Assembly (NCBI GenBank): GCA_028284635.1
Contig: JANQRJ010000008.1
Span: 1 to 34,226 of the forward strand
Reading direction: 5' to 3'
DNA: 34,226 bases
Source: Pelagicoccus sp.
GTDB taxonomy: Bacteria > Verrucomicrobiota > Verrucomicrobiia > Opitutales > Opitutaceae
Position numbers and translations under genes: made by a program. The notes under the pieces were generated by a model. That model was not told the origin of the DNA. It was given only the letters and a program-made list of their open reading frames with translations, and did not search any database. Of this stretch, positions 9,967-17,648 are shown piece by piece. Within the stretch, counting starts at the first letter, position 1, and each line of letters starts with the position of its first letter.

Positions 9967-10350
9967 ATGAGTATTCCCTCCGATCTCAAGTACACCAAGG
10001 AGCACGAATGGCTGAAGGTCGTCGCCGACGGCCAGGCCTTGATAGGCATCACCGACTTCGCCCAGAGCAGCTTGGGCGACATCACGTTTGTAGAAATGCC
10101 GGAGGTGGGCGATACGTTTGCAGCTGGCGATACGTTTGGCGTGGTCGAGTCGGTCAAGGCCGCTTCGGATCTCTTCATGCCGGTGGAGGGCGAGGTCGTC
10201 GAGGTAAACGAAGCCCTGGAGGACGCGCCGGAGACGCTAAACGAATCCCCGTACGAGGCAGGCTGGATCTTGAAGCTCAAGCTGAGCGATCCCTCCAGCG
10301 CCGAGGAGTTGCTGGAGGCCGGTGCCTACGAGGCGTTTACGAAGGAGTAG
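9967..10350 (+). CDS. gcvH: Glycine cleavage system H protein (lipoyl carrier)
   Basis: The 127-residue lipoyl carrier shuttles the aminomethyl arm between P, T and L proteins. It has the standard order: YTKEHEWLKV, GITDFAQSSLGDITFVEMP, then GVVESVKAASDLFMPVEGEV with the lipoylated lysine at K64, and EAGWILKLKLSDP near the end. It follows gcvT closely, but no strong ribosome binding site is visible and the 76-base spacer may hold its own signal. Confidence 0.95.
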   Translation: MSIPSDLKYTKEHEWLKVVADGQALIGITDFAQSSLGDITFVEMPEVGDTFAAGDTFGVVESVKAASDLFMPVEGEVVEVNEALEDAPETLNESPYEAGWILKLKLSDPSSAEELLEAGAYEAFTKE

Positions 10351-10354
10351 CAGA

Positions 10355-10463
10355 GTAGCGCGGAGCTTCAGCCTGCGTCCGCATCACGGTTTTCCGCGTT
10401 CTCACGAACGCGGCTACGGGTCTGGCATTACGACCGTGGTCCGCTCTGCGGGATTTGCGCTAT
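10355..10463. repeat. Cluster of three unlike REP half-elements
   Basis: After the gcvH stop come, in order, an R2 unit (GTAG-headed, 10355-10381), a minus-oriented R1 unit ending in CTAC (10394-10417), and a minus-oriented R3-like unit (CCGCTCTGCGGGATTTGCGCTA, 10441-10462) with decayed arm. Three separate families side by side suggest repeated insertion at the same intergenic site. Confidence 0.65.
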
Positions 10464-10486
10464 TGGTTTGCGGGAAACGAAATCGC

Positions 10487-11131
10487 TTAATGCAGCGGCG
10501 TGAAGCCTAGACGTACCCGTTTTCTCAATACGACGGACTCCGCCTCGATTTGTCCCTCTGTCGCTATGATGCGGTTTTTCAGAGTGTTGTCTCGAGACCT
10601 CGAGTCGAGGAGTTGGCGAATGCTCTCCTGCTCGACGTCGGCGTAGTTCCCGTCGAGGTGTTGGCCAGTGAAGATGAAGCGAAACTCTATGCCGTGCGAA
10701 TGGGAGGCCATGTCGATGCGCAGGTCGTCGACCTTGCGGCAGTAGCGGGCGATCATGGTGATGTCGTCCGCGAACTGCACGATTTTGAGAGAGGCTTGCT
10801 CGTCGAGATTCGAGCGCATGGTGTCCGGAGCGGCTCTATTGGAGAGACCGTAGGAGATTTTGAATACAGGCAGGCGCTCGGCGGCCCAAGCCTTGATGGC
10901 GTGGGGGGCGGAGATGGAGTTGAGTCGGGTGGCGTCCGCGTAGCGTTCATTGGCCTGCAGGAAGGACTCCAAAGCGAGGTCGTCGATGGAGGATGTTTTG
11001 TCGAAAGAGTCCTCCAGCATCCGAGCGTCGGCCAAGGCTCTGAGCGAACTGCCGAGCGGCACCTTGTTCGCTCCTGGCAGAGAGCTGGTGATGGAGAACG
11101 GACTGTTGGCTTTACTGTTTTCTAGGAGCAT
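10487..11131 (-). CDS. Hypothetical protein (214 aa)
   Basis: I do not recognise this 214-residue protein. It has no membrane segment or signal peptide. The first 75 residues are polar and low-complexity (SSLPGANKVPLGSSL). The rest looks folded, with LPVFKISYGLSNRAAPDTM, DDITMIARYCRKVDDLRIDM, SHSHGIEFRFIFTGQHLD, and a basic end RKRVRLGFTPLH. It is convergent with gcvH across a repeat cluster. The upstream frame at 11122-11352 overlaps its start by a few bases but is not credible. Coding status rests on length, the tidy stop after LH, and lack of a better frame on the opposite strand (the plus-strand frame is a shadow). Confidence 0.55.
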   Translation of the reverse strand: MLLENSKANSPFSITSSLPGANKVPLGSSLRALADARMLEDSFDKTSSIDDLALESFLQANERYADATRLNSISAPHAIKAWAAERLPVFKISYGLSNRAAPDTMRSNLDEQASLKIVQFADDITMIARYCRKVDDLRIDMASHSHGIEFRFIFTGQHLDGNYADVEQESIRQLLDSRSRDNTLKNRIIATEGQIEAESVVLRKRVRLGFTPLH

Positions 11132-11616
11132 TGGATTGGATTCTCTTTCTTGGTTGGCGTTTTCACCGCTTTCGAAGCGATGTTTTCGCTCAATAATATT
11201 ACCTCAATAGATCGTCCGGGATCTATCGGGGGCGGCGTAAAAACCGTGCTAAAGCCGCTTTTTATACGTCGTTTAGCAGGCTCTATCTGTGCCGGGCTCC
11301 GAGGGTCTGGAGAGTCGGCTCGACCTCCTTGAGTAGCCGCCCTCACCAGCATTTGAGTGGCTGCCTCGAAGGGTGGAGAAGTGCATTACCTGGGTCGATC
11401 GACCTAGTGTTTAAATCTTCGTCAATTTCGCCCAAAATCGGCCTGGCGAAGCCGAGTTTCAGGGCTTCAAGTCAGTAGCGTTGGCTATGCGACGGGGGCT
11501 GACGCTAGAATCGTCGTGGAAGGTGTGGGGGAGATCGGGGCGGTTGGATCTACGGATGGCTTCCGACTCTCTTCGCGACCTTGAAGGCGAGTTTTGACGT
11601 GCCTGTACCGAAGGGC

Positions 11617-11640
11617 GTAGCCGCATTTGTGAGAATGCGG
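11617..11640 (+). repeat. Solo REP family R1 unit, variant stem
   Basis: GTAG plus stem CCGCATTT / GAATGCGG with loop GTGA-like centre. Two compensating bases keep part of the stem (CGCATT / AATGCG) relative to the usual CGCGTT / AACGCG, supporting a conserved fold. Confidence 0.6.
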
Positions 11641-11711
11641 CCAAGGAAGGTAGATTTTTGCGGGAGCCCTAGTGGGCTGTCAGCGAAGTTCATAGCGCAA
11701 ATATGGGGAGC

Positions 11712-11849
11712 GCCTGCGTACCGCAGGCTGCTTGAGGCGTCTCGCCTCAAGCGACTCAACCAGAGGGACTTGGGCGAGATCCCGATTCGCCCCGCTGCCG
11801 TTGGGCTCATACGGGACAGGTTGCCCAAGTCAACACGCGAGACGCGTGT
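11712..11849. repeat. Inverted pair of TCT-loop hairpins
   Basis: Perfect hairpins: GCCTGCG / CGCAGGC (loop TAC, 11712-11728), CTTGAGGCG / CGCCTCAAG (loop TCT, 11731-11751), and ACACGCG / CGCGTGT (loop AGA, 11833-11849). Read on the minus strand, the last has loop TCT and is followed by GACTTGGGC, as is the second on the plus strand (11769-11776). The two are therefore inverted copies of one unit with diverged stems, probably another REP-like family. Confidence 0.55.
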
Positions 11850-11896
11850 GCTCCTCTTTGACAGGACGTATTGACTACTAACAATGCGGCAACCCG

Positions 11897-12124
11897 ATGA
11901 CGCCACACTAGTGTCGTGTCATGCGTGAAAGGTAGCGCGGATCCCGCAGAGCGGGACCGCGTCGCGGTCGGAGACCTCCTCATCCCCCTCGTCATCTTCA
12001 TCCTCATCCCATGTTAAAGATGAGGATGAAGAAGATGATGAGGATAAGAAACACTGCGGATGGGGTCCCGCTCTGCGGGATCCGCGCTACTCTTTGCGAC
12101 ATTGCATCAATGACGCCACACTAG
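11897..12124. repeat. Nested palindrome element (REP family R3 pair) with copies of the phytase 3' end
   Basis: The core is a perfect 26-bp inverted repeat, 11932-11957 versus 12065-12090, each arm a GTAG-headed unit with bulged stem CGCGGaTCCCGC / GCGGGACCGCG. A purine-rich hairpin (11979-12008 with 12019-12044) and GACCGCG-T-CGCGGTC (11955-11969) sit within it. Outside, ATGACGCCACACTAG occurs at 11897-11911 and exactly again at 12110-12124, where it covers the stop codon of the phytase-like gene. Bases 11897-11922 also form a 26-base palindrome with 11 of 13 pairs matching. Confidence 0.8.
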
Positions 12125-13176
12125 GGCCTCAGGCCGGTGGCCTTGGCGATATCGGCGAGGGACCAGGCGGCGACGCCGGAGTCGTCGTGGATGGCGTAGA
12201 AGAGGCCGCGGGGGTAGCGAGGGCTGGGGGCGAGGTCGATGGCGATACCGTCGGTGTTGAGAGTGCGTTCGCCTTGGAAGCTGGTGAGGTGGGCGAGGCT
12301 GCGACGGTCGAAAATGTGGTAGTGATTGGCTTCCTCGCCTTGGTCGGTGAAGATCCAGTAGCCGCTTTTGCGTCCGGTGGTCCAGAGCGCGATGCCTTCG
12401 GGCTGGAATTGGAAGAGGCCTTTGCCGAGGGTTTGGCCGGTATCGGCGCCTTCGAGGTCGTAGACGTGGATCTCCATGCCGTTTTCGAAGTCCTCGTCGG
12501 CGATGAGGAGGCGGTCGTGGGCGGGGTCGCCCATTAGGGATTCGACGACGTCGAGAGCGGCGGGGCCGCCCGCGTGCGCTCCGAAAGCGTTGAGGAATTC
12601 GGTTTGCAGGGCGTCGGATTCGATTTGGATCTGGAAGCGTTTGATGCGCTGGCGCAGGCCATCGGGATTGGGCTCGGGCTCTCCTCCGGGGGCGGGGTTG
12701 TAGTCGTCGCTCACATACACTTGGTAGCCGCCTTCGACTGGACGTATGTAGATGCCGTAGGGCTTGACGAGCTGTTGTTCGCCGAAGGTTCCAAGGGGCG
12801 TGAAGTCCGGCAGGCGCAGCGCTTGTATGCGGTGGTTGTCTCGCTCTACGACGAAGACGATGTCGTCCTCTACGGCGATGCCATTGGGGCGCTGGAATTG
12901 GCCGAGGGCGGCGCCGGGCGAACCGTATTCGGAGATGGGGAAGCCGTTTTGGGCATCGTAGACGATGAGCTTGTGGCTGGCCTTGGCGGTGCTGATCAGC
13001 AGCCGCTGTTCGGAGCTGGGGACCCGCCAGACGGCGATGGAGTCGACGTTGTTCGCCTCGTCGATGTTGGTGAAGAAGCGTTCCTGTACGGCGATGGGAT
13101 CCTGCGCCAGGAGATTCTGGATACAGGATAGAGCCAGGGTGGCGGCTGCGGCGATCAGTTTGGTGGTGGGTGGCAT
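12121..13176 (-). CDS. Secreted beta-propeller phytase-like protein
   Basis: The 351-residue protein has a short signal peptide (LIAAAATLALSCIQNLLAQ). It then has the repeated blades of a beta-propeller phytase: DSIAVWRVPSSEQRLLISTAKASHKLIVYD, RPNGIAVEDDIVFVVERDNHRIQAL, DRLLIADEDFENGMEIHVYDLEG, FQPEGIALW, GYWIFTDQGEEANHYHIFDR and LNTDGIAIDLAPSPRYPRGLFYAIHDD. The acidic residues in several of these fit the calcium sites of the family. Expected role: hydrolysis of phytate or similar phosphate esters in the periplasm or outside. It lies 76 bases after the TonB-dependent receptor gene on the same strand, a pairing often seen for such phytases. A hairpin pair (13191-13232) lies between them. Members outside the characterised group may act on other substrates, so activity is inferred. 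Confidence 0.8.
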   Translation of the reverse strand: MPPTTKLIAAAATLALSCIQNLLAQDPIAVQERFFTNIDEANNVDSIAVWRVPSSEQRLLISTAKASHKLIVYDAQNGFPISEYGSPGAALGQFQRPNGIAVEDDIVFVVERDNHRIQALRLPDFTPLGTFGEQQLVKPYGIYIRPVEGGYQVYVSDDYNPAPGGEPEPNPDGLRQRIKRFQIQIESDALQTEFLNAFGAHAGGPAALDVVESLMGDPAHDRLLIADEDFENGMEIHVYDLEGADTGQTLGKGLFQFQPEGIALWTTGRKSGYWIFTDQGEEANHYHIFDRRSLAHLTSFQGERTLNTDGIAIDLAPSPRYPRGLFYAIHDDSGVAAWSLADIAKATGLRP

Positions 13177-13190
13177 GTGTTACTGGAGTT

Positions 13191-13232
13191 GTAGCCGCGT
13201 TCGTGAGAACGCGTTCTCGCGAACGCGGCTAC
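13191..13232. repeat. REP family R1, tightly fused inverted pair
   Basis: Two R1 units face each other and share their centre, forming one 42-base near-perfect hairpin (GTAGCCGCGTTC at one end, GAACGCGGCTAC at the other). It lies between the TonB receptor and phytase genes on the same strand, so it could lower read-through or stabilise the upstream mRNA 3' end. Confidence 0.8.
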
Positions 13233-13252
13233 GTTGTGGGTTATCCTTGCCT

Positions 13253-16036
13253 CTACAGTTTCCAGGAGTAGCCGAGCTTGGCGGAGAAGGAGTATTCCTC
13301 GAACTGGCGCATGCGGCTTGGCGAACCGAAGTAGGCGCGGAAGGGCTCGTCGTTGAGGTTGATGGCTTCGAGGAAGACGGAGCTTCGATCGTCGATCTTG
13401 TAGACGGCTTTGGCGTCGAGCTGGAAGTGGCTGTCGACGAACTGGTCTTCGCTGGGATCTCCTTCGATCACGTCGAGGTACTCGCTGCGGTAGGTGCCGG
13501 CTATGCGGAAGAGAAAAGTCTCGTTTTCGTAGGCGAGGGCGAGGTTGAAGATCTCGTCTGACTGCTTGAGGAAGGGGAGTTCGTCGTCGCGGCCAGGTAC
13601 GGTGGATTCGCTGTCGGTGAGGGTGAGGTTGGCATCGATGCTGAAGCCTTCGAGCGCCTGGACGTATTGGCCGAGATCCTGTTTCCAGACGAGTTCGAGA
13701 CCGAGGATGGAGGCGGAGTCGCCGTTTAGGGGCTGAGTCACGTCGAAGGTGCCGCCTCTTGTTTCCACGTCCTCGAGTTCGGTGACGAAGATAAAGGAAT
13801 CGATATCCTTGTAGAAGAGGTTGACGGCGAAAAGGCCGAGGCGATCGTCGTAGCGTTCGAGGGATACATCGAAGTTGGTTGCTTCGTAGGGATCGAGATT
13901 CGGGTTCCCCGTTTCGATTTCATCGTCGGCTCTGTTGACCTCGCTTCGGATGGAGGAGTCGCTGAACTTGGGGCGAGCGATGGTATTGGTGGCGGAGAAG
14001 CGCAGGGCGAGGTTGTCGGAGACGTCGTATTTGGCGTTCAACGACAAGAGGACGTCGGTGTAGTCCCGGCCGGCGTTTTCAGTGGCTAGGGCGAAGCTTT
14101 CCTCGTCTTCGGATATGTCGAGCACTTGGCCGCTTGTACTGAAGTCAGTCTGTTCGACTCGCAGGCCGCCGGTGTAGGTCCACTTGTTGACGGCGACTTC
14201 CGCCATGCCGTAGGCAGCGAGGATGTCCTCGTTTGTCGTGTAGTCGGCGGTGGCCGAATCTTGCCGGCTGTCCTCCGTTTCGAATTCAAGTAGGGAAAAG
14301 TCGGATACGAAAAGCTGGCGAATGTTTGTCGGGTTGACCTGGAGGTAGCTGCCGCCTCCGGTGAAGAAGGGATAGCGGGAGCCGGGATCGATGCGGCCAG
14401 CGAGGGTGGCTTCCGAGCTGTCGTTGCTGTAGATTTCCGCGTTGGCGTCGTTGCTCTTCTCCTTGGAGCGGTACTTGATGCCGAACTTGACGAAGCCGGG
14501 GTTTTCGCCGAAGTCGAGGAATCGTTTGGCGTCGAATTTGACTGCGAACTCGTCCTCGTCGGCGAGGTTGTTCTCCACGACGAACTCGTCTAGCTCGAAG
14601 TTGGCGGGGTTGAAAACGTCCGACCCGCCCGTCACGGTTATGATGGGCTGGTATGGATTGGAGAAGTCGTAGGTGTAGCTGGTGGCGTCTCCATTGCGGA
14701 AGTCGGTATCGAGTCGGTTGGGCTCGTTTTCCTCGGCCTTGCTGTAGGAGATCTTGTAGTCATAGAGCCAGTCGCCGAGTCGGGTTTCGCCTCCGGCGGA
14801 GAGCACTAGGATTTCCTGTTCCTCGAAGCGATTCTTGAGGTCGCGGTCTGCATCGTCGGCATCCTGGATAGTTGCGGTGGTGTCGGTCAGATTGAAGATA
14901 TCGCCTTTGTCGGGCTTGATTTCGGTGCGGTGGCGGAATTCCTGATCGTTGAAGTAGTTGTAGGTGGTTCTTAGATACAGACGAGTATCTTCGGAGAGCT
15001 GGTGGTCGAAGTTCAGGCTGGCCGACTTGCGTTCGCGGGTTACGTCGTACTGGCGGAATTCGATTTCGGGGGCGAAAAAGCCGGAGGATCCGTCTTCAGT
15101 GTCCTCGGCGTCTTTGAATTCCCAGGGGCCGTCGACTTCGATGTTGTCGGAGCCGAATTCGCGCTTCTGGTAGGTGCCGGAGAAGATGAAGGCGGTTTTG
15201 TTTTCGGGGCCGAAGCTGTCTCCGTAGGTGCCGCTGAACATGTAGGAAGCGGCGTCGACGAGGTCGTTGTAGAGAAGCTGGGTCTTGAGAGAGGCGATGC
15301 GGGCGCCTTCGTCGAGAGGACTGCGGGTCTTGAGGTTCACGCTGCCGCCGATGGCGTCGCCGTCCATGTCGGGAAGGAAGGTCTTGCTGACTTGGAGCTG
15401 GTCGAGGAGTTCGGTGGGGATGACGTCGAGAGCGACCTTGCGAGCGTCGGCTTCGGGGGCGGCGAGGTGGACGCCGTCGAGGGAGATGTTGTTGAGGTCG
15501 GGATCGATGCCGCGGATGACGACGAAACGTCCTTCTCCTTGGTCGCGCTCGATGGATACGCCGGAGACGCGTTGCAGGGCTTCGGCCGCGTTTTCGTCTG
15601 GGAACTGGCCGAAGCTGTCCGCAGCGATGGTGGTCATGAGGTTGCTGGCAGTGCGTTGGAGGTTGAGGGCGCGAGCCTTGCCTGACTTCGAACCGTTGAC
15701 GATCAGCGGGTTGAGCTCGACCACGTCTTCTCCGAGCTTGGCTTCTACGAAGGGATTCGCGCCGGCTGGCACGCTCACTCGCTTTCTCGTTTCGCCAAGT
15801 CCGATGTAGGAGATGTGCAGAGTGTATTCGCCTGGCTCGATGCCTTGCAGGAAGAAGCGGCCCATCTTATTGGTAGCAGTCTGTATTCCATTTTCAACTA
15901 CAAGGACGCGTGCTCCTTCGAGAGGAGCGTTTTTGCCGAAGGCTTGTACGATTCCGTTGATGTTTTCGGCGGCAGCGGTCGAGATGGCGAGCGCTGCCAG
16001 CAGGCACGTCGAGGCGTATCTAGCGAATTTCTTCAT
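13253..16036 (-). CDS. TonB-dependent outer-membrane receptor
   Basis: The 927-residue protein is an active-transport porin. It has a signal peptide (MKKFARYASTCLLAALAISTAAA), a carboxypeptidase-regulatory-like domain (residues about 25-105, GKNAPLEGARVLVVENG, then GEYTLHISYIGLGETRKRV), a plug (about 120-230; RTASNLMTTIAADSFGQFPDENAAEALQRVSGVSIERDQGEGRFVVIRGI split over these residues) and a long barrel. The C-terminus is KLGYSWKL. The plug is typical of the FecA/IroN-like group seen in Caulobacter and Opitutia rather than a SusC. ATG 16036 was chosen because it opens the signal peptide, and GGAA lies about 10 bases upstream. The adjacent phytase suggests that it imports phosphate esters or their products, but the barrel gives no direct substrate evidence. 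Confidence 0.93.
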   Translation of the reverse strand: MKKFARYASTCLLAALAISTAAAENINGIVQAFGKNAPLEGARVLVVENGIQTATNKMGRFFLQGIEPGEYTLHISYIGLGETRKRVSVPAGANPFVEAKLGEDVVELNPLIVNGSKSGKARALNLQRTASNLMTTIAADSFGQFPDENAAEALQRVSGVSIERDQGEGRFVVIRGIDPDLNNISLDGVHLAAPEADARKVALDVIPTELLDQLQVSKTFLPDMDGDAIGGSVNLKTRSPLDEGARIASLKTQLLYNDLVDAASYMFSGTYGDSFGPENKTAFIFSGTYQKREFGSDNIEVDGPWEFKDAEDTEDGSSGFFAPEIEFRQYDVTRERKSASLNFDHQLSEDTRLYLRTTYNYFNDQEFRHRTEIKPDKGDIFNLTDTTATIQDADDADRDLKNRFEEQEILVLSAGGETRLGDWLYDYKISYSKAEENEPNRLDTDFRNGDATSYTYDFSNPYQPIITVTGGSDVFNPANFELDEFVVENNLADEDEFAVKFDAKRFLDFGENPGFVKFGIKYRSKEKSNDANAEIYSNDSSEATLAGRIDPGSRYPFFTGGGSYLQVNPTNIRQLFVSDFSLLEFETEDSRQDSATADYTTNEDILAAYGMAEVAVNKWTYTGGLRVEQTDFSTSGQVLDISEDEESFALATENAGRDYTDVLLSLNAKYDVSDNLALRFSATNTIARPKFSDSSIRSEVNRADDEIETGNPNLDPYEATNFDVSLERYDDRLGLFAVNLFYKDIDSFIFVTELEDVETRGGTFDVTQPLNGDSASILGLELVWKQDLGQYVQALEGFSIDANLTLTDSESTVPGRDDELPFLKQSDEIFNLALAYENETFLFRIAGTYRSEYLDVIEGDPSEDQFVDSHFQLDAKAVYKIDDRSSVFLEAINLNDEPFRAYFGSPSRMRQFEEYSFSAKLGYSWKL

Positions 16037-16450
16037 AGTGGGAGAATTCCTTTTTTTGCGGTTTGATCGGTGAGTAAGGTATGTTGCTTGCAAGCCTCCG
16101 TTGCGGGACTGTCAATGTGGATGGCGGTTTGGCATGGATTTGTTACTCGTCTGTTGCCGGTCCGTAACTTGGGGTCGATGAAGCGCTTCAGGATCTTAAT
16201 CGAAGGCTGCCGTTATTCGCTTCAACCCAAGGAAGGGCGCGACGGAAGCGTTGATGGTCGAGGGAACTGATCTACGCCGTTTTTGCGAAATTAGTAAAAG
16301 AATGGATACGAAACGGCTGATATACGTGATTGTGCTTTACAGGGTCTCCACGCTCGGGTCTTTTCGTGCCGTGCCCGATTCTTAGGCGTAGGTTCCCAGC
16401 GCTTATCCATCCTTTCCCTGCCTGCGTTGCTTTGGGCTTCCCACCGCTCT
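16037..16450. other. Divergent intergenic region between TonB receptor and methyltransferase
   Basis: About 410 bases without a gene, between divergent start codons, so it should hold promoters for both. On the minus strand a TTGACA hexamer (16115-16110) is present, but no good -10 follows at 16-18 bases. I looked for Pho-box-like repeats because of the phytase link and see only one CTGTCAAT (16109-16116), not a tandem pair. Confidence 0.35.
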
Positions 16451-17326
16451 ATGCCGAATTCCTCCTCCTCCGATAAAGCGAGCAACGACCGCGCTTTGAG
16501 ATTCTATCAAGATGTCCTCGGGCTCGAGCGTCTGCACTACGGGCTTTGGGACGGGGGAGACGAGTTGACGATGGAGGGATTGAAAAAGGCGCAGCAGCGT
16601 TACGAGGATCTTCTGATCAGCAGCGTGCCTGAAGGCAGCGAGCGAGTGCTCGACGTGGGCTGCGGCACGGGCGAGATGTGTCGCAACCTCAGGGCAAGCG
16701 GCTTTCAGATCGAAGGGCTTTCGCCGGATCGCAATCAGAAGAGGGCGTTCGCTCAAAAGCTGAACGCTCCTTTTCACCATACCAAGTTCGAGGAATTCGA
16801 GCCGGAGGAGGGCCGCTACGATTGCATCATCATGAGCGAGTCGGCCCAATATATTCCCATGGAGCGACTCTTCGCCACGGCTCGCAAGGGGCTCAGGCCG
16901 GAAGGACACCTTATGGTGTGCGACTACTTCGTGACGGATCGGGACGCTGGCATTCTTTCCAAGAGCGGGCACGACCACGACGAGTTTCTCAGGCAGGCGG
17001 CGGCAGCGGATTTCGCGATCGTGGAGCGTCGCGACATCACGGCGGAAACTGCGAGGACCTTGGACATGGGCAAGTTGCTGGCGGATCGAATCCTGCTTGG
17101 CGTGGACATCATGACCGAGCGTTTTCGAACCAGAAACAAGCTTTGCTATGCGGTCCTGAAATGGATGCTGCGCAAGAAGATCGCCAAGGCCCAGAACCAG
17201 CTTCCACTGCTCGACTCGACTAGATTCTGCGAAGCCAAGCGCTACGAGTTCTTCCTTTTCAAGGCCCTCAGGCCCGCTGCTTCCGCGACTAGCGAACCGA
17301 CGGAAGAGAAGCTCGGGGCGGCGTAG
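16451..17326 (+). CDS. SAM-dependent methyltransferase
   Basis: The 291-residue protein has a class I methyltransferase core. Motif I is VLDVGCGTGEM, followed by the acidic end of strand 2 (IEGLSPDRNQ), YDCIIMSESAQYIP (motif IV-like) and GLRPEGHLMVCDYF (post-motif). The N-terminal part (FYQDVLGLERLHYGLWDGGDELT) resembles lids of small-molecule methyltransferases such as those for sterols, quinones or glycine/sarcosine. The C-terminal helices are basic (LRKKIAKAQNQ) and could face the membrane. The substrate is not evident. Stand-alone gene; no neighbour suggests a pathway. The start at 16451 (MPNSSSS) has no clear ribosome binding site; the in-frame start at 16427 is possible. Confidence 0.75.
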   Translation: MPNSSSSDKASNDRALRFYQDVLGLERLHYGLWDGGDELTMEGLKKAQQRYEDLLISSVPEGSERVLDVGCGTGEMCRNLRASGFQIEGLSPDRNQKRAFAQKLNAPFHHTKFEEFEPEEGRYDCIIMSESAQYIPMERLFATARKGLRPEGHLMVCDYFVTDRDAGILSKSGHDHDEFLRQAAAADFAIVERRDITAETARTLDMGKLLADRILLGVDIMTERFRTRNKLCYAVLKWMLRKKIAKAQNQLPLLDSTRFCEAKRYEFFLFKALRPAASATSEPTEEKLGAA

Positions 17327-17370
17327 AGGGGGTGAGAGTTTTTGTTTCCTTGGTGGCTATATTCCGAGGA

Positions 17371-17488
17371 GCAAAATCATTTTAGGGCAAAATCATTTCG
17401 CAAGCGACTGGATTGGGTTTTCTCGCTGCATCCTGCGACCGAAAGCCACCGTTTGAGGATTAATGATTTTGCCCCAAAATGATTTTGC
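17371..17488. repeat. AAATGATTTTGC inverted-repeat element, copy 1
   Basis: Arms 17371-17397 (GCAAAATCATTTTAGGGC and so on) and 17461-17488 are reverse complements with few mismatches. Each arm holds two AAAATCAT units, and the centre is about 63 bases with no coding sequence. The complement of GAGGAG flanks the arms. Related arms appear at 26010-26110 and 27158-27258. It has the form of a small mobile palindromic element. Confidence 0.7.
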
Positions 17489-17648
17489 TTCGAACTCCTC
17501 AATGCCGAAGAGAAGTCGTATTGCGAGAATGGATCGAACCAACGCGGCGCGGCGGCGAGCACCGGCCCTACATCGACATGCGGGTTTGAAACACGCGCAA
17601 ATCGATCTTCGGGTTTGAGCTTCGGTCGTTTTGCGTATTCAGTTTTGC

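Larger units (their letters stand above)
11132..12120. other. Repeat-filled intergenic region, about 1 kb, no credible gene
   Basis: All open frames here are short and run through palindromes. Contents: an AT-rich stretch at 11180-11280 that may hold the promoter of the 214-aa gene; a perfect palindrome GGTCGATCGACC (11393-11404); an R1 unit (11617); an inverted hairpin pair at 11712-11849; and the large nested element 11897-12124. I see no tRNA, rRNA or transposase. Confidence 0.6.

Noticed and set aside
11122-11352. 76-aa minus-strand frame ahead of the 214-aa gene
   Set aside because: Pro/Ser/Arg-rich, no ribosome binding site, lies in presumed promoter DNA; the slight overlap with the next start is probably chance.
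11581-11874. 97-aa plus-strand frame
   Set aside because: Runs through R1 and the TCT-loop hairpins; it is repeat sequence.
16037-16450. Pho box controlling the phytase-TonB locus
   Set aside because: Only one CTGTCAAT is visible; a Pho box needs repeated half-sites at fixed spacing.
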